NCBI RefSeq assembly: GCF_004342665.1
Contig: NZ_SMBY01000011.1
Coordinates: forward strand, 1 to 64,000
DNA: 64,000 nt
Direction of reading: 5' to 3'
Origin: Samsonia erythrinae
GTDB taxonomy: Bacteria > Pseudomonadota > Gammaproteobacteria > Enterobacterales > Enterobacteriaceae
Within the stretch, counting starts at the first letter, position 1. Each line of letters opens with the position of its first letter. Shown here piece after piece: positions 7,926-16,494 of the stretch. The notes beneath the pieces are model-generated. The model was not told the DNA's origin. It made no database searches and was given only the letters and a program-made list of their open reading frames with translations. The position numbers and the translations under genes were made by a program.

Positions 7926-8630
7926 ATGAGCATTGATTACAACACAATAATGAACTCAAGCAGTGAAGAAGTAGAAAACTATATCAACAGAAATCACTTC
8001 ACAGATAAACAAAAGCTAGAGATTTACAGTTTTTATAACAGAAATAAAAAAGACAAAATAACTGTTAATGTAAGGAAAGAGCATAGTTCTGATATACAAC
8101 CGGGAATAGCCTATGCTCACGCTTTTTTAGATAATCTGGAAAAGCTCGGAAAGAATATGTCTGGCGCAGAATACACAATAATGATCCGATTATGTAAACT
8201 TATGCAACATGGCAATCTTATAGCCAGTATATCTCAATCAGCACTCGCAGAAGAACTGAACATGAGTAAATCAAATGTATGCAAATGCTGGAAAAAACTT
8301 ATCAATAAAGGCATCCTTATCTTAGATGGTAAACACACATTAATAAATGCCAATCTCTTTCTGAAAGGCCAATACAGGACGCTTAATGGAACACGCAAGG
8401 AATATGTAAAAAAATCGCTCAGAACTGCCAGTGAAGGCGTAGAGAACGTTTTTTCTACCGTATATAAAGAGACCATATTTGTAAATAACAAGGATAAAGA
8501 AGAAACAACAAAGGGAGATGAAACGCCATTACTTTCTGTACCTGATGATGATATCGATTGGGACTCAGTTTCAGGAAATAATATATTTGATGATTATCAT
8601 GAATACATCAATGACGATGAAACAATATAA
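7926..8630 (+). CDS. RepL-like replication initiator, copy 2
   Basis: A 234-residue protein; the ATG at 7926 follows AAAAGGAATACTT. Residues 60-155 have the RepL pattern: AYAHAFLDNLEKLGK, MIRLCKLMQHGNLIA, then the winged helix SQSALAEELNMSKSNVCKCW with KKLINKGIL and the wing ending in INANLFLKGQ. The acidic tail DDDIDWDSVSGNNIF corresponds to the DWD-x3-G-x3-F tail of copy 1, although the rest of the two proteins has diverged strongly. It is transcribed away from copy 1 and has its own four iterons and promoter. Whether both replicate DNA, or one is only a regulator, is open. Confidence 0.7.
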   Translation: MSIDYNTIMNSSSEEVENYINRNHFTDKQKLEIYSFYNRNKKDKITVNVRKEHSSDIQPGIAYAHAFLDNLEKLGKNMSGAEYTIMIRLCKLMQHGNLIASISQSALAEELNMSKSNVCKCWKKLINKGILILDGKHTLINANLFLKGQYRTLNGTRKEYVKKSLRTASEGVENVFSTVYKETIFVNNKDKEETTKGDETPLLSVPDDDIDWDSVSGNNIFDDYHEYINDDETI

Positions 8631-8731
8631 TCTTTTCATCCGTATATTGTACTAATGTCATTCCTCTATATTTGACACTTTCTCTCTATCCATTAACATA
8701 TATTATAACGTATATAATTAAAGGAGATCTT

Positions 8732-9211
8732 ATGAGAAAAATAAAACTAGATAACAGCGATTTATTAACTTATTTTGAAACTGTAGAAAAACTAAAACAA
8801 CAGCCATCAATGGATGAATATTTAGAAGGCTATCGTAAAGTTCGTGAGGCTAGTCCTTTTGGCACTGAAGTAGATAAATACAGATCTGCTCATAGTGAAC
8901 TGCGCAGACTGGATAAGAAGAGACAATCACTTATGGGTAGTTTCATCGGTGAACTAAATCCTATAAGTTTTTCAACAGCTAACACATCTGCAAAATCATC
9001 AGGGGATCTTGATAAGTTTTATGAACGTAGTCTTTATAGGAAAGCAATTCAAGAAAAAAGCGATGAAGAAATTGTTGCTCTGGTAATAAAACAGCGTACA
9101 GAAGCAGCACTTGAGTTTCAACGTTCTGTTGAGTTGAGTCTTGAACAGCTTTCCAGTATTTCATCAGATTTTATAACGTCAGATAAAAAATACCGAAAAA
9201 TGTCTTTTTAA
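8732..9211 (+). CDS. Hypothetical protein downstream of second rep gene
   Basis: A 159-residue, highly charged, mostly helical protein. The ATG at 8732 is fixed by an excellent AAAGGAGAT site. An upstream in-frame extension would run through hydrophobic, promoter-like sequence and was rejected. A TTGACA at 8672 may start transcription. No family is recognised. Its position directly after the rep gene is where copy-number or partition proteins are often found, but nothing in the sequence proves such a role. Confidence 0.6.
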   Translation: MRKIKLDNSDLLTYFETVEKLKQQPSMDEYLEGYRKVREASPFGTEVDKYRSAHSELRRLDKKRQSLMGSFIGELNPISFSTANTSAKSSGDLDKFYERSLYRKAIQEKSDEEIVALVIKQRTEAALEFQRSVELSLEQLSSISSDFITSDKKYRKMSF

Positions 9212-9217
9212 ATTTTA

Positions 9218-9919
9218 CTACGTATACAGCCCGAATAATTTTTTAAATGCCAGCTTACCACTGGTGGTAATAGTTACTTCTCTGAACCCCGGTATTCTGG
9301 TTAACCACCCTTTTTGCTCACAATGCGCAAAAAAGGCAGCACCAGCCTCACCACCAAGATGAAATCGCCGTTCACTCCAGTCAAGGCAACCACAGCACGT
9401 TTTACGTCGTGTCTTTGGCTTGGACATAATACCTAACTCTCGGAACTGTTCTTGTCCTGATGGCGTCATTGACGCGCCATCTGACGTAACCCAGCCCTCA
9501 GCAACCATAAAATCATAGATATGAACCGCGATCTCACCGGCTAAATGGTCATAACACGTCCGGGCAACCCGTAATGAGGAAGGTGTGCTTATTTTAGCTG
9601 ATGATGCCGAACGCCATGATACGCCCATCAGATTTTCAATCAGCCCGGCAATATCTGTTCCGGCCAGACGGTAATAACGATGACGTCCCTGCGAAAGGCA
9701 GGTAATCAGCCCCTCGCCAACCAACCGGGACAGATGCGCACTGGCAGTTGACGCCGCGATATCAGCGACCACACTTAACTCTGTCGCTGTCCATGCACGT
9801 CCATCCATCAAGGCACAGAGCATTTTTATGCGGGACGGCTCAGACATGGCAGCAGCTAAGGCCGCCATTGAATGTTCCAAAGCATCACCGCTATCTGTTG
9901 AATTAGCGTGTTTTAACAT
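9218..9919 (-). CDS. ArsR-family winged-helix regulator
   Basis: A 233-residue protein. Residues 15-90 are an ArsR-type winged helix: LAAAMSEPSRIKMLCALM, then the helix-turn-helix TATELSVVADIAASTASAHLS, then a wing with GRHRYYRL. The long C-terminal part (residues 110-233) has a CCGC cluster near 180 and a W/H-rich segment; it may bind a metal or a small effector. It is the third gene of a minus-strand operon, starting one base after the ACT-domain gene ends, and should autoregulate that operon. Confidence 0.75.
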   Translation of the reverse strand: MLKHANSTDSGDALEHSMAALAAAMSEPSRIKMLCALMDGRAWTATELSVVADIAASTASAHLSRLVGEGLITCLSQGRHRYYRLAGTDIAGLIENLMGVSWRSASSAKISTPSSLRVARTCYDHLAGEIAVHIYDFMVAEGWVTSDGASMTPSGQEQFRELGIMSKPKTRRKTCCGCLDWSERRFHLGGEAGAAFFAHCEQKGWLTRIPGFREVTITTSGKLAFKKLFGLYT

Positions 9920-9920
9920 A

Positions 9921-10313
9921 TTAGTCAGGCACGACAGTCCATTTCTCCGTTGCTTTGCTGGCAACCCTATCATTATCGGTCACAAGGATCAGCTGGTTTG
10001 CATGGTCGCTATATTGGCACAGAATATTAATTCCCTTCTCAGCCAGTGTTGCCGCAATTTCTCCTAACTCGCCGGGGCGCTCTTGCTTCAGTTTTCGGAT
10101 CAGTGGCCTGCATACGCTTTCAACCTGAAATCCTGCGTTTTCCAGCACGGCTTTGGCAGCATCCCCCTTCTCAACAAGAAAATGCGCATGTGCTTTGTCT
10201 GCAACAGTAAATACGCCACCACCTTCAAGGCCAATACCGTTTTGACCTAATACTGTCCCCAGTGCCGCCAGTTCTCCCGGCGCATTATTTAAAACAACAT
10301 GGATGTCATACAT
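9921..10313 (-). CDS. ACT-domain protein
   Basis: A 130-residue protein that consists of two ACT-like folds: residues 1-65 ([20 protein letters not shown]) and 70-130 ([20 protein letters not shown]). Both show the P-G-E-L-x-x-(L/I) signature of ligand-binding ACT domains. The start at 10313 overlaps the end of the monooxygenase gene by 8 bp, so the genes are translationally coupled. It probably senses an amino acid or related small molecule; the ligand is not apparent. Confidence 0.75.
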   Translation of the reverse strand: MYDIHVVLNNAPGELAALGTVLGQNGIGLEGGGVFTVADKAHAHFLVEKGDAAKAVLENAGFQVESVCRPLIRKLKQERPGELGEIAATLAEKGINILCQYSDHANQLILVTDNDRVASKATEKWTVVPD

Positions 10314-10629
10314 CGGCCTGACCTCTGGTTTCTGATGAATAGTCTCTGAGCACAGGGGCAATACGGATGCGATAAAAAGAGAAGATAGATTGACGTCCTT
10401 CTGCCTGAGCTGCTTTATGCAAAACGTTTTGTTTCCATAGTAATACGGCCTCTTCATCCCGCCACCAAGACAATGACAGTATCTTTCCCGCTGTTGTCAG
10501 ACTCTGGAAACGCTCGATAGAGATAAAACCATCAATATCGGCTAATAGCGGTTTCAATTCAGCAGCAAGCTGGAGATAACGCTCTTGTTGTATGGGAATA
10601 ACATCTGCTTCAAAAAGCACTGCGATCAC
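10306..10629 (-). CDS. Antibiotic biosynthesis monooxygenase (ABM) domain protein
   Basis: A 107-residue protein with the ABM ferredoxin-like fold: [11 protein letters not shown] as the first strand, a helix with [12 protein letters not shown], then [12 protein letters not shown], then [20 protein letters not shown] proteins act as small cofactor-free oxygenases or quinone-handling enzymes. It is the first gene of an operon with an ACT-domain protein and an ArsR regulator, so it may detoxify or modify a compound sensed by those partners. The substrate is unknown. Confidence 0.75.
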   Translation of the reverse strand: MIAVLFEADVIPIQQERYLQLAAELKPLLADIDGFISIERFQSLTTAGKILSLSWWRDEEAVLLWKQNVLHKAAQAEGRQSIFSFYRIRIAPVLRDYSSETRGQADV

Positions 10630-10747
10630 ATTCCTACCCTCTATGTATTAGACACGGGTATTACTGTACCGTTTTCAGTGCTGAACACTTCGATGGCGGA
10701 CGAAATATGAATGTCATCATCAATAGCATCTGTGGCAGTGTCAGGTG

Positions 10748-10990
10748 TCAGTGATAAAGGTCTTCAGGTGATACACGATCACGCCCCATTTTCTCGAGCA
10801 ACCGTTGTAATCTCTTAGCCCTCAATTTCTGAGCCTTTTTCTCACCAATCTCCTGATAATATTCTTCCCGATGCTCCGCAACGACTTGACGGAACTTCTT
10901 CAAAAGCTGTTCCAGCGTTTTTAGATCAGTTGTAGCCGCTTCAGCTTGGATTTTTCTGTACATATACATTACATGGAATTCATCAATCAT
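10748..10990 (-). CDS. H-NS dimerisation domain without DNA-binding domain (H-NST-like)
   Basis: The start at 10990 (SD TGAGG) gives an 80-residue, strongly helical protein. Residues 9-78 align by eye with the oligomerisation region of H-NS: an initial short helix, TDLKTLEQLLKKFRQVVAEH for the long coiled coil, and a final segment ending DRVSPEDLY that matches DPNELL of H-NS. The C-terminal Ala/Lys linker and the TWTGQGR-type DNA-binding loop are missing. Known truncated forms (H-NST of pathogenic E. coli islands) bind H-NS and relieve silencing. That role is inferred here, in a fittingly AT-rich element. Confidence 0.6.
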   Translation of the reverse strand: MIDEFHVMYMYRKIQAEAATTDLKTLEQLLKKFRQVVAEHREEYYQEIGEKKAQKLRAKRLQRLLEKMGRDRVSPEDLYH

Positions 10991-11058
10991 ATTAAACCTC
11001 ATAGTGTTATCATTTATTTTATTTCCCTCTTTTGAGGGAACAATCATAATGTTTAATA

Positions 11059-11409
11059 TCAAACAACTGTCATTTTTAACTTCCAATAAGCAGGGTATTG
11101 ATTTTCATCCTGATTTATATTTTTAAACACAAGTTCAATGATATGCTCAAGATGCCAATGTAAGATTTCATCCTTCAAATCATTTTTATTGATACCAGAT
11201 ACATCATTTTTAATAGAGTATTTCATTATCTCACGAGTTATCACTACATCATAAATAACTTCTGAAAATTTACCCCAACTCATAATATAGATTGCTGTTT
11301 CAGGATCATTTTCATAAATATTATATATCTCATCACAGAATCCTTGTAAGATGTTAGCAATAAGAGCATTTTTTGTTTTATTATAGCTGTTCAATACAAT
11401 CTCTTTCAT
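11059..11409 (-). CDS. Hypothetical protein, accessory element
   Basis: A 116-residue, helical, AT-rich gene product, no signal or membrane segment. It starts at 11409 behind a GGGTGAG SD sequence. A conserved-looking stretch around HWHLEHIIELVF lies near the C-terminus. It belongs to a minus-strand row of small genes (12497 to 10748) that are probably cotranscribed. No family is recognised. Confidence 0.55.
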   Translation of the reverse strand: MKEIVLNSYNKTKNALIANILQGFCDEIYNIYENDPETAIYIMSWGKFSEVIYDVVITREIMKYSIKNDVSGINKNDLKDEILHWHLEHIIELVFKNINQDENQYPAYWKLKMTVV

Positions 11410-11448
11410 TTTCTCACCCTTACTTTTCAGTTAATAGTCAGTAAAAAA

Positions 11449-11754
11449 TTAGTTGTTATAACCGATATTGATGACGACACAGTCATACTCCAACCCCAAA
11501 TCATCTACTAGCTCGTTATTAATAAATCGATTTAACTCATCAAGTATATTCTCATCATCCATGATTTCTTCTACTGAATATCCAGTAATAGCAACAAATA
11601 TTTCAAAACGCTCTTGAATAGCATTCATTACTTCTGGAGTTCCATCACACAACACGCTTACAACTATAGATATTTTATTTGTCATAGAACTTTGTTCATT
11701 GTCTTTTTTACGTAATATCGTAGGCATTTCGTTTTTCTTTATGTTGTTTACCAT
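11449..11754 (-). CDS. Hypothetical protein, accessory element
   Basis: A 101-residue acidic protein with a clear AAGAGGAAAATAAAA leader before its ATG. The first 25 residues are polar and basic, followed by an alpha/beta-looking domain (SIVVSVLCDG, then an acidic helix). No family is recognised. A GCCCC/GGGGC hairpin sits about 30 bp upstream of the start, as also found before the neighbouring gene's leader. Confidence 0.55.
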   Translation of the reverse strand: MVNNIKKNEMPTILRKKDNEQSSMTNKISIVVSVLCDGTPEVMNAIQERFEIFVAITGYSVEEIMDDENILDELNRFINNELVDDLGLEYDCVVINIGYNN

Positions 11755-11782
11755 TTTTATTTTCCTCTTATATCTTTTGTTA

Positions 11783-11796
11783 GCCCCTTACGGGGC
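11783..11796. repeat. GCCCC-TTAC-GGGGC hairpin in an operon gap
   Basis: A short GC-rich stem-loop between two small minus-strand genes. There is no U-run on the transcript side, so it is unlikely to be a terminator for these genes. A near copy lies at 12155-12168. Confidence 0.5.
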
Positions 11797-11804
11797 AAGA
11801 TTAG

Positions 11805-12104
11805 TTAGTACTTTCTAAAGTTTTCTGAATATCCTACTAACATGGCAGCGACCAGTTCAAAGTTAACCTGATTAATATCACCACTATTACCTTCTTGGGC
11901 AGTGAATCTTTCAAAGTTGTTCTGAATATGATTAATCACATGGATAATAAATGGACTCATAAAATCCGGGTCATCTAAATAATCATTGGCGTCACCATCA
12001 CCATTAACTTCCATGAACATATTCCAGCTTGCGGCAAACGATCTACAAGCAAGGTCATAGAACAGTTCGGTTGATTTATTAATACCCATCGTATCTTTAG
12101 ACAT
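11805..12104 (-). CDS. Hypothetical protein, accessory element
   Basis: A 99-residue acidic protein, probably helical, with a Trp/Phe-rich N-terminal third and a GDGDANDYLDDPDF loop. SD sequence TGAGGATAT precedes the ATG. It lies between the two GCCCC/GGGGC hairpins and is part of the small-gene row. No family is recognised. Confidence 0.55.
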   Translation of the reverse strand: MSKDTMGINKSTELFYDLACRSFAASWNMFMEVNGDGDANDYLDDPDFMSPFIIHVINHIQNNFERFTAQEGNSGDINQVNFELVAAMLVGYSENFRKY

Positions 12105-12154
12105 ATTTATATCCTCATAGTTAAATGCTTATTTAATTTATTGTTTTTTTATTA

Positions 12155-12168
12155 GCCCCTTTCGGGGC
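12155..12168. repeat. GCCCC-TTTC-GGGGC hairpin in an operon gap
   Basis: This is the second copy of the hairpin at 11783-11796, in the same type of position: after one small minus-strand gene and upstream of the next. The flanking AGCCCC..GGGGC context is shared. Confidence 0.5.
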
Positions 12169-12182
12169 CGAATACTCTGCTG

Positions 12183-12497
12183 TTAGCTCATGCCAAAAAG
12201 TAATGCCTTTATATGGACACTTTTCATTTCCAATATAACTTTATCCATATCAACATAAATCAGTCTTTCTCTTTTACCAGCTTTTTCCATATGTCCATCA
12301 AAACGCTTAGCCAGATAATCTTTAACATGTGAAAGATACGATTCCGTTCTATTATTATCTAACATAATAGATGCGACTAACTCATGATCTCCTTGCTCTT
12401 TATATATCAGCATTCCAGCCACATAAAGATACTTTGTCATAGCATAAAATGTTTTTGTGGATAACTCTTTGATACTTCCCATTTCTTGATTATTCAT
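12183..12497 (-). CDS. Hypothetical protein, accessory element
   Basis: A 104-residue helical protein whose start at 12497 is fixed by AAGAGGAAATAAA. A longer frame upstream lacks a binding site. It contains a patch KRFDGHMEKAGKRERLIYVD. No family is recognised. It lies just downstream of alpA and is probably its operon partner. Confidence 0.55.
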   Translation of the reverse strand: MNNQEMGSIKELSTKTFYAMTKYLYVAGMLIYKEQGDHELVASIMLDNNRTESYLSHVKDYLAKRFDGHMEKAGKRERLIYVDMDKVILEMKSVHIKALLFGMS

Positions 12498-12559
12498 TTT
12501 ATTTCCTCTTGCTGTTATTAAAATATTATTAGTGAGATTCATTACGGGCAGCAATAACG

Positions 12560-12781
12560 CTATCCATCCACGGCTTCTATCTCACTTTCGATAAAGGCAA
12601 CCGATCTCAATCCAATCCTGACCTGTTTCGGAAAACGACCTGTATTGATCAGCCCATACATTCTTGCCCTGCTTAACCCTACCCTTTTGAGCACTTCAGG
12701 GAGGCGGATAAGCCTTCTTGGTGTGACTTCGTGTTGCTCATAGGATCCTGTTCTTTTTTGATTTGTATTATTATTTTTCAT
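12560..12781 (-). CDS. AlpA-family regulator
   Basis: A 73-residue protein with the AlpA/MerR-like helix-turn-helix: RLIRLPEVLKRVGLSRARMY followed by GRFPKQVRIGLRSVAFIESEI. AlpA proteins activate excision or early genes of P4-like and related integrative elements. Here it is the first gene of the small-gene row, 190 bp downstream of the DUF6387 gene. No cognate integrase is visible in the element. Confidence 0.8.
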   Translation of the reverse strand: MKNNNTNQKRTGSYEQHEVTPRRLIRLPEVLKRVGLSRARMYGLINTGRFPKQVRIGLRSVAFIESEIEAVDG

Positions 12782-12974
12782 TGTCTTCTCCTGTTTGTTT
12801 CGACAGGAGTAATTCTAGAAAAAATGGCAATGACAAGATGCAGACGTTGGCAAACAACATCTTTCGAGAAAATGAAGGGATATGATTTTGGGGAAAATGA
12901 AAATGTGCGAATGTCGCTGGTTTTGCATAAGGGAACCTGTCTTGATGGCAGGTTCCCGGAGATAGTGGAAAAGG

Positions 12975-13853
12975 TTAGTTTTCTTCTTCTTTTTCGTTCA
13001 TCTTCATGGCATCAGCCACTCTGATATCCATCATGTAGCTGTCTTTGCTCAGATAGAGATTAAACAAACGCGCAAACTCACGAGTCCGTGCCTTCTCCGC
13101 AAAAGGCTTATCGGTATCCTTAATTTGCGCCCCTCCTCTAATCACCTCTGAATCATTCGGATAGAGTAAACGTGACATTTGCTCATTAGAGATTTTTACG
13201 CCACGGTGATTAGCCCATAACATCAGGTCCAACATAGGGATAGTTCTCAGGGAGATCACTTTCTTAATCGTGCTCAAACCAAAGCGAAATAAACCGATCT
13301 CTAGTTCCGTGATGCCATACTCCTTACGCCATTGTGGGAGCATGATTTTGATATGTTCGATAACTTCATCATCGGTCAGACGTTTGATGTTTAGCCATAG
13401 GTATAGTGGGTGATCATCATTCAAACGCTCGATGTCCGTTAATCGCTGTTTACCCTGTTCTCTCGACACTGGTACTGATGGTGCATCAGGCGAAGCATCG
13501 CTACGTTGGAGTAAATTGAGTTTCCTTAAGTCTGCCTCATAGCGGCTAATATCCCCAACGGTGATATGCTGAACATGTAATGTGGCATCAGCCAGAGGGT
13601 TTTTCTTTTTGGATGATGGAGGGGTAATTTTGGTTGAGCTGATTAATAGCGGAGTGCCAGCCAGTATCTTGGCTTCTTCTTCCAGATAGCGTTGATAGCG
13701 TTGACTTTGTTCATTGGTGGAATCATAACGGAACAAAACTGCCCGGCGACTCAACTCATCACTTAGGTCTTTTAACGTGATTTCCTGTAAAACATCATAG
13801 TTGCTCAGCCTGAACCATTGCTTCGCAGCTTTGATAACCTCACCTGACTTCAT
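12975..13853 (-). CDS. DUF6387 family protein
   Basis: A 292-residue soluble protein with an N-terminal segment (residues 1-40) VIKAAKQWFRLSNYDVLQEI, a low-complexity linker around 75-85 and a helical C-terminal domain (residues 165-285). The layout matches the DUF6387 proteins often found beside AlpA regulators and integrases in enterobacterial genomic islands; assignment is by recall. The start at 13853 is the first ATG after an AATAAGA stretch. Function is not known. Confidence 0.6.
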   Translation of the reverse strand: MKSGEVIKAAKQWFRLSNYDVLQEITLKDLSDELSRRAVLFRYDSTNEQSQRYQRYLEEEAKILAGTPLLISSTKITPPSSKKKNPLADATLHVQHITVGDISRYEADLRKLNLLQRSDASPDAPSVPVSREQGKQRLTDIERLNDDHPLYLWLNIKRLTDDEVIEHIKIMLPQWRKEYGITELEIGLFRFGLSTIKKVISLRTIPMLDLMLWANHRGVKISNEQMSRLLYPNDSEVIRGGAQIKDTDKPFAEKARTREFARLFNLYLSKDSYMMDIRVADAMKMNEKEEEN

Positions 13854-14023
13854 TCTTATTATCCTGTTCTGATACCGAACGATTTTTTATGCCCGATTTA
13901 TCTGAGTGTTATCTTATGCCAAGCAATAGCAACAACGCTATCTCACAGATGGAAGACAGGAAACGAAGAGCACAGATTTCTGGTGTTTTGTTGCAGAGTA
14001 TTTCAGGGGATTGACCGAGATAG

Positions 14024-14156
14024 GTACCACCTCACTTCCCTAAGATTGGGAATGGTTAGGGAAGTGGATAGGGAAGTGGATAGGGAAGTGGATAGGGAAA
14101 ATAAGTCATAACACCATGATAAATAAAATAATTATATTATCCAGATCAGGTGGTAC
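14024..14156. repeat. Minisatellite framed by inverted repeats at the element edge
   Basis: Three full and one partial 12-bp unit GG(A/T)TAGGGAAGT run from 14054 to 14100. An inverted copy of the unit (CACTTCCCTAA, 14033-14043) precedes them. The whole lies between GTACCACCT (14024) and its complement AGGTGGTAC (14148). Nothing else is seen in 13854-14359. Confidence 0.65.
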
Positions 14157-14359
14157 GGGTATTTCTCAGCCTTCACAAAGAAGGGCACCCCGAGTCATGT
14201 ATTACGCTTCGCAGCATAAGTAAATGGTGGCTATAAAGCAAGCGGTCGCCGCTGGTCACACAATGGCGATGGAATAAAACATGCGGAGACCTGATGCCAT
14301 AGAGAAAAATGCATTAACCCATTAAACTGATCTATCAACCCCACACCGAGGAAACTGTG

Positions 14360-15379
14360 ATGACGACAATAAAAAGTTATGCCGCACCGGAAGCGGGCGC
14401 AGCGCTGGAGCTGTATGAGTTTGACGCGGGTGAACTGCATGATGAAGACGTAGAAGTTGCCGTAGAGTACTGTGGCGTATGTCATTCCGATCTCTCCATG
14501 ATCGATAACGAATGGGGCATCTCAAATTATCCGCTGGTGGCCGGACATGAAGTGATTGGCCGCGTGCATGCGTTGGGCAGCGCGGCGAAAAACAAAGGCT
14601 TGAAGATAGGTCAGCGCGTCGGCATTGGCTGGACGGCGCACAGCTGCGGGCACTGCGATGCCTGTATCAGCGGCAGCCAAAGTAACTGTCAGCAAGGCTG
14701 CGTGCCGACTATCCTGAACAAAGGCGGTTTTGCCGATAAGATCCGCGCAAACTGGCAATGGGTGATCCCGCTGCCGGATGCCATTGATATTGAATCTGCG
14801 GGCCCGCTGCTGTGCGGCGGCATCACCGTTTTCAAACCGCTACTGATGCACCACATTACCGCGACCAGCCGCGTCGGCGTCATCGGTATCGGCGGACTGG
14901 GACATATTGCGATCAAACTCTTGCGCGCCATGGGCTGTGAAGTCACTGCGTTCAGCTCCAACCCGTCGAAAGAGCAGGAAGTGTTGGCGATGGGGGCCGA
15001 CAAGGTCGTTAACAGCCGCGATGCGCAGGCGTTGACCGCGCTGGCCGGCCAGTTCGATCTGATCATCAACACCGTGAGCGTCGATCTGGAATGGCAGCCC
15101 TACTTTGAGGCGCTGGCCTATAACGGGAAGTTCCATACCGTCGGCGCGGTTATGAAGCCGTTTAGCGTGCCGGCCTTTACCCTTATCGTCGGTGACCGCA
15201 GCGTTTCCGGTTCGTCGACCGGTTCACCGCATGAACTGCGTTCTCTGATGCAGCTTGCCGCGCGCACCAAGGTAAAACCGCAAACTGAACTGTTCCCGAT
15301 GTCACATATCAACGATGCCATTCAGCATTTGCGCGACGGCAAAGCCCGCTATCGTGTCGTACTTAAAGCCGACTTTTAG
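14360..15379 (+). CDS. ahr: NADPH-dependent aldehyde reductase Ahr (YjgB)
   Basis: A 339-residue zinc-dependent medium-chain dehydrogenase that reduces aldehydes to alcohols in the cytoplasm. Catalytic zinc ligands appear in the CGVCHSD motif (near residue 38) and GHE (near 62). The structural zinc site is the [15 protein letters not shown] cluster (about 92-107). The Rossmann motif is GIGGLGH near 177. Length and order match E. coli Ahr. ATG at 14360, preceded by GAGGA, is preferred over the GTG three bases upstream. It is the first backbone-like gene after the accessory element and has markedly higher GC content. Confidence 0.85.
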   Translation: MTTIKSYAAPEAGAALELYEFDAGELHDEDVEVAVEYCGVCHSDLSMIDNEWGISNYPLVAGHEVIGRVHALGSAAKNKGLKIGQRVGIGWTAHSCGHCDACISGSQSNCQQGCVPTILNKGGFADKIRANWQWVIPLPDAIDIESAGPLLCGGITVFKPLLMHHITATSRVGVIGIGGLGHIAIKLLRAMGCEVTAFSSNPSKEQEVLAMGADKVVNSRDAQALTALAGQFDLIINTVSVDLEWQPYFEALAYNGKFHTVGAVMKPFSVPAFTLIVGDRSVSGSSTGSPHELRSLMQLAARTKVKPQTELFPMSHINDAIQHLRDGKARYRVVLKADF

Positions 15380-15476
15380 CCGCGTCATAAATTCATCGGA
15401 CATTTACCGCCAGCCGTATTCCCTGCGCTGGCGTAACCGCCGACAAACCGGAAACATTCCTGTTTGCCGCAAACGG

Positions 15477-15496
15477 ACGGGATACGGATATCCCGT
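15477..15496. terminator. Hairpin after ahr
   Basis: ACGGGATA and TATCCCGT form an 8-bp stem with a 4-base loop about 100 bp after ahr. No strong T-run follows, so termination is uncertain. Confidence 0.35.
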
Positions 15497-15610
15497 GTTG
15501 ACGCCCGCGAACGCGTGCCAAACATTCAGCCTAACTATTCCGCTTCCCCCTTCGCAGTGACATAATCCTTCGCCATCCAATGATAAACGGAATAAAAAGG
15601 ACGTGTCGTT

Positions 15611-16456
15611 ATGCAGTTGCTGCCCAATAAGGCCCAATGGAAAAAATGGAGTTTACCCAGCAAAATGACGGCGGTCGGGCTTTATCTTACGGTAATTCCC
15701 CTGGCTTTCAGCGCGATGTCTTATGTTCTGGTCAGTCTCGGCCACTGGCTGGATAAACGCGTTGATGTCACGAGCGTGACACGTTCACTGGCCGATATTG
15801 AAAAAGAGAGTGGAATAACCTTCAACCATGATGAAGCCAATATTCAGGTTAATTATCCGCAGCTCACCTACCTCTTACCAAATAAATTTCTTGCCGGGAT
15901 TAATCAGGAAATAGAAAATAATGTGATGAGTTATATTAACGAATATCTTCTGGAATATCATGTTGATCATGAAATCGGTTTATTGTCGGAAAATATGGTG
16001 AGTTTACGAATTAATCAATACTATTATTATAAAGGCGCTTTAAATGGCGATAATTCACAATTTGCCATCAACCTCCAACCCGGCGATGACAGAATCATCG
16101 ATTTTTTCGATATTTTCGACGCTCGCCGGGATGCGTTGAATGAAATAAAAGCATTGATTACAGATAAAATAGGTGAAGTCTGCGAATACGGTATTTTTGC
16201 AGACAAACTGGAGAAACCCGGTTTTATCCCGCGTTTTTTTATGACGCCAGACACTATTAACTTCATTTTCAGTGAATACGAAATTACCCCAGGCGTTTGC
16301 GGCGGCGTAACGGTAAAAATCAGCTATGATGAGCTCATCGATTATATCCGAAACGACGGTCCACTTGGCCAATTAAAACCGCAGGCAGGCGCCTGGACCG
16401 CAGGTGAACACTTCATCAATAGCATGATGATAAATATGGGAAAATTTAAAGAATAA
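15611..16456 (+). CDS. DUF3298 (RsiV-like) domain protein
   Basis: A 281-residue protein with one N-terminal membrane helix (about residues 18-42) that would anchor a periplasmic domain. The C-terminal third has the DUF3298 signature: FFMTPDTINFIFSEYEITPGVCGG followed by a VKISYDEL strand. The same fold occurs in the RsiV anti-sigma factor and in PdaC-type proteins. AAGGA precedes the start. The function is not known; the fold suggests ligand or peptidoglycan binding. Confidence 0.65.
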   Translation: MQLLPNKAQWKKWSLPSKMTAVGLYLTVIPLAFSAMSYVLVSLGHWLDKRVDVTSVTRSLADIEKESGITFNHDEANIQVNYPQLTYLLPNKFLAGINQEIENNVMSYINEYLLEYHVDHEIGLLSENMVSLRINQYYYYKGALNGDNSQFAINLQPGDDRIIDFFDIFDARRDALNEIKALITDKIGEVCEYGIFADKLEKPGFIPRFFMTPDTINFIFSEYEITPGVCGGVTVKISYDELIDYIRNDGPLGQLKPQAGAWTAGEHFINSMMINMGKFKE

Positions 16457-16494
16457 CGGCTAAACGGTGGCAAAAAAGCCAGCGTGACGCGGCT

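Noticed and set aside
7628..7933. Open frame of 101 codons on the minus strand
   Set aside because: Its repeated Phe-Arg/Gly-Asn pattern is only the translation of the iteron array at 7704-7787.
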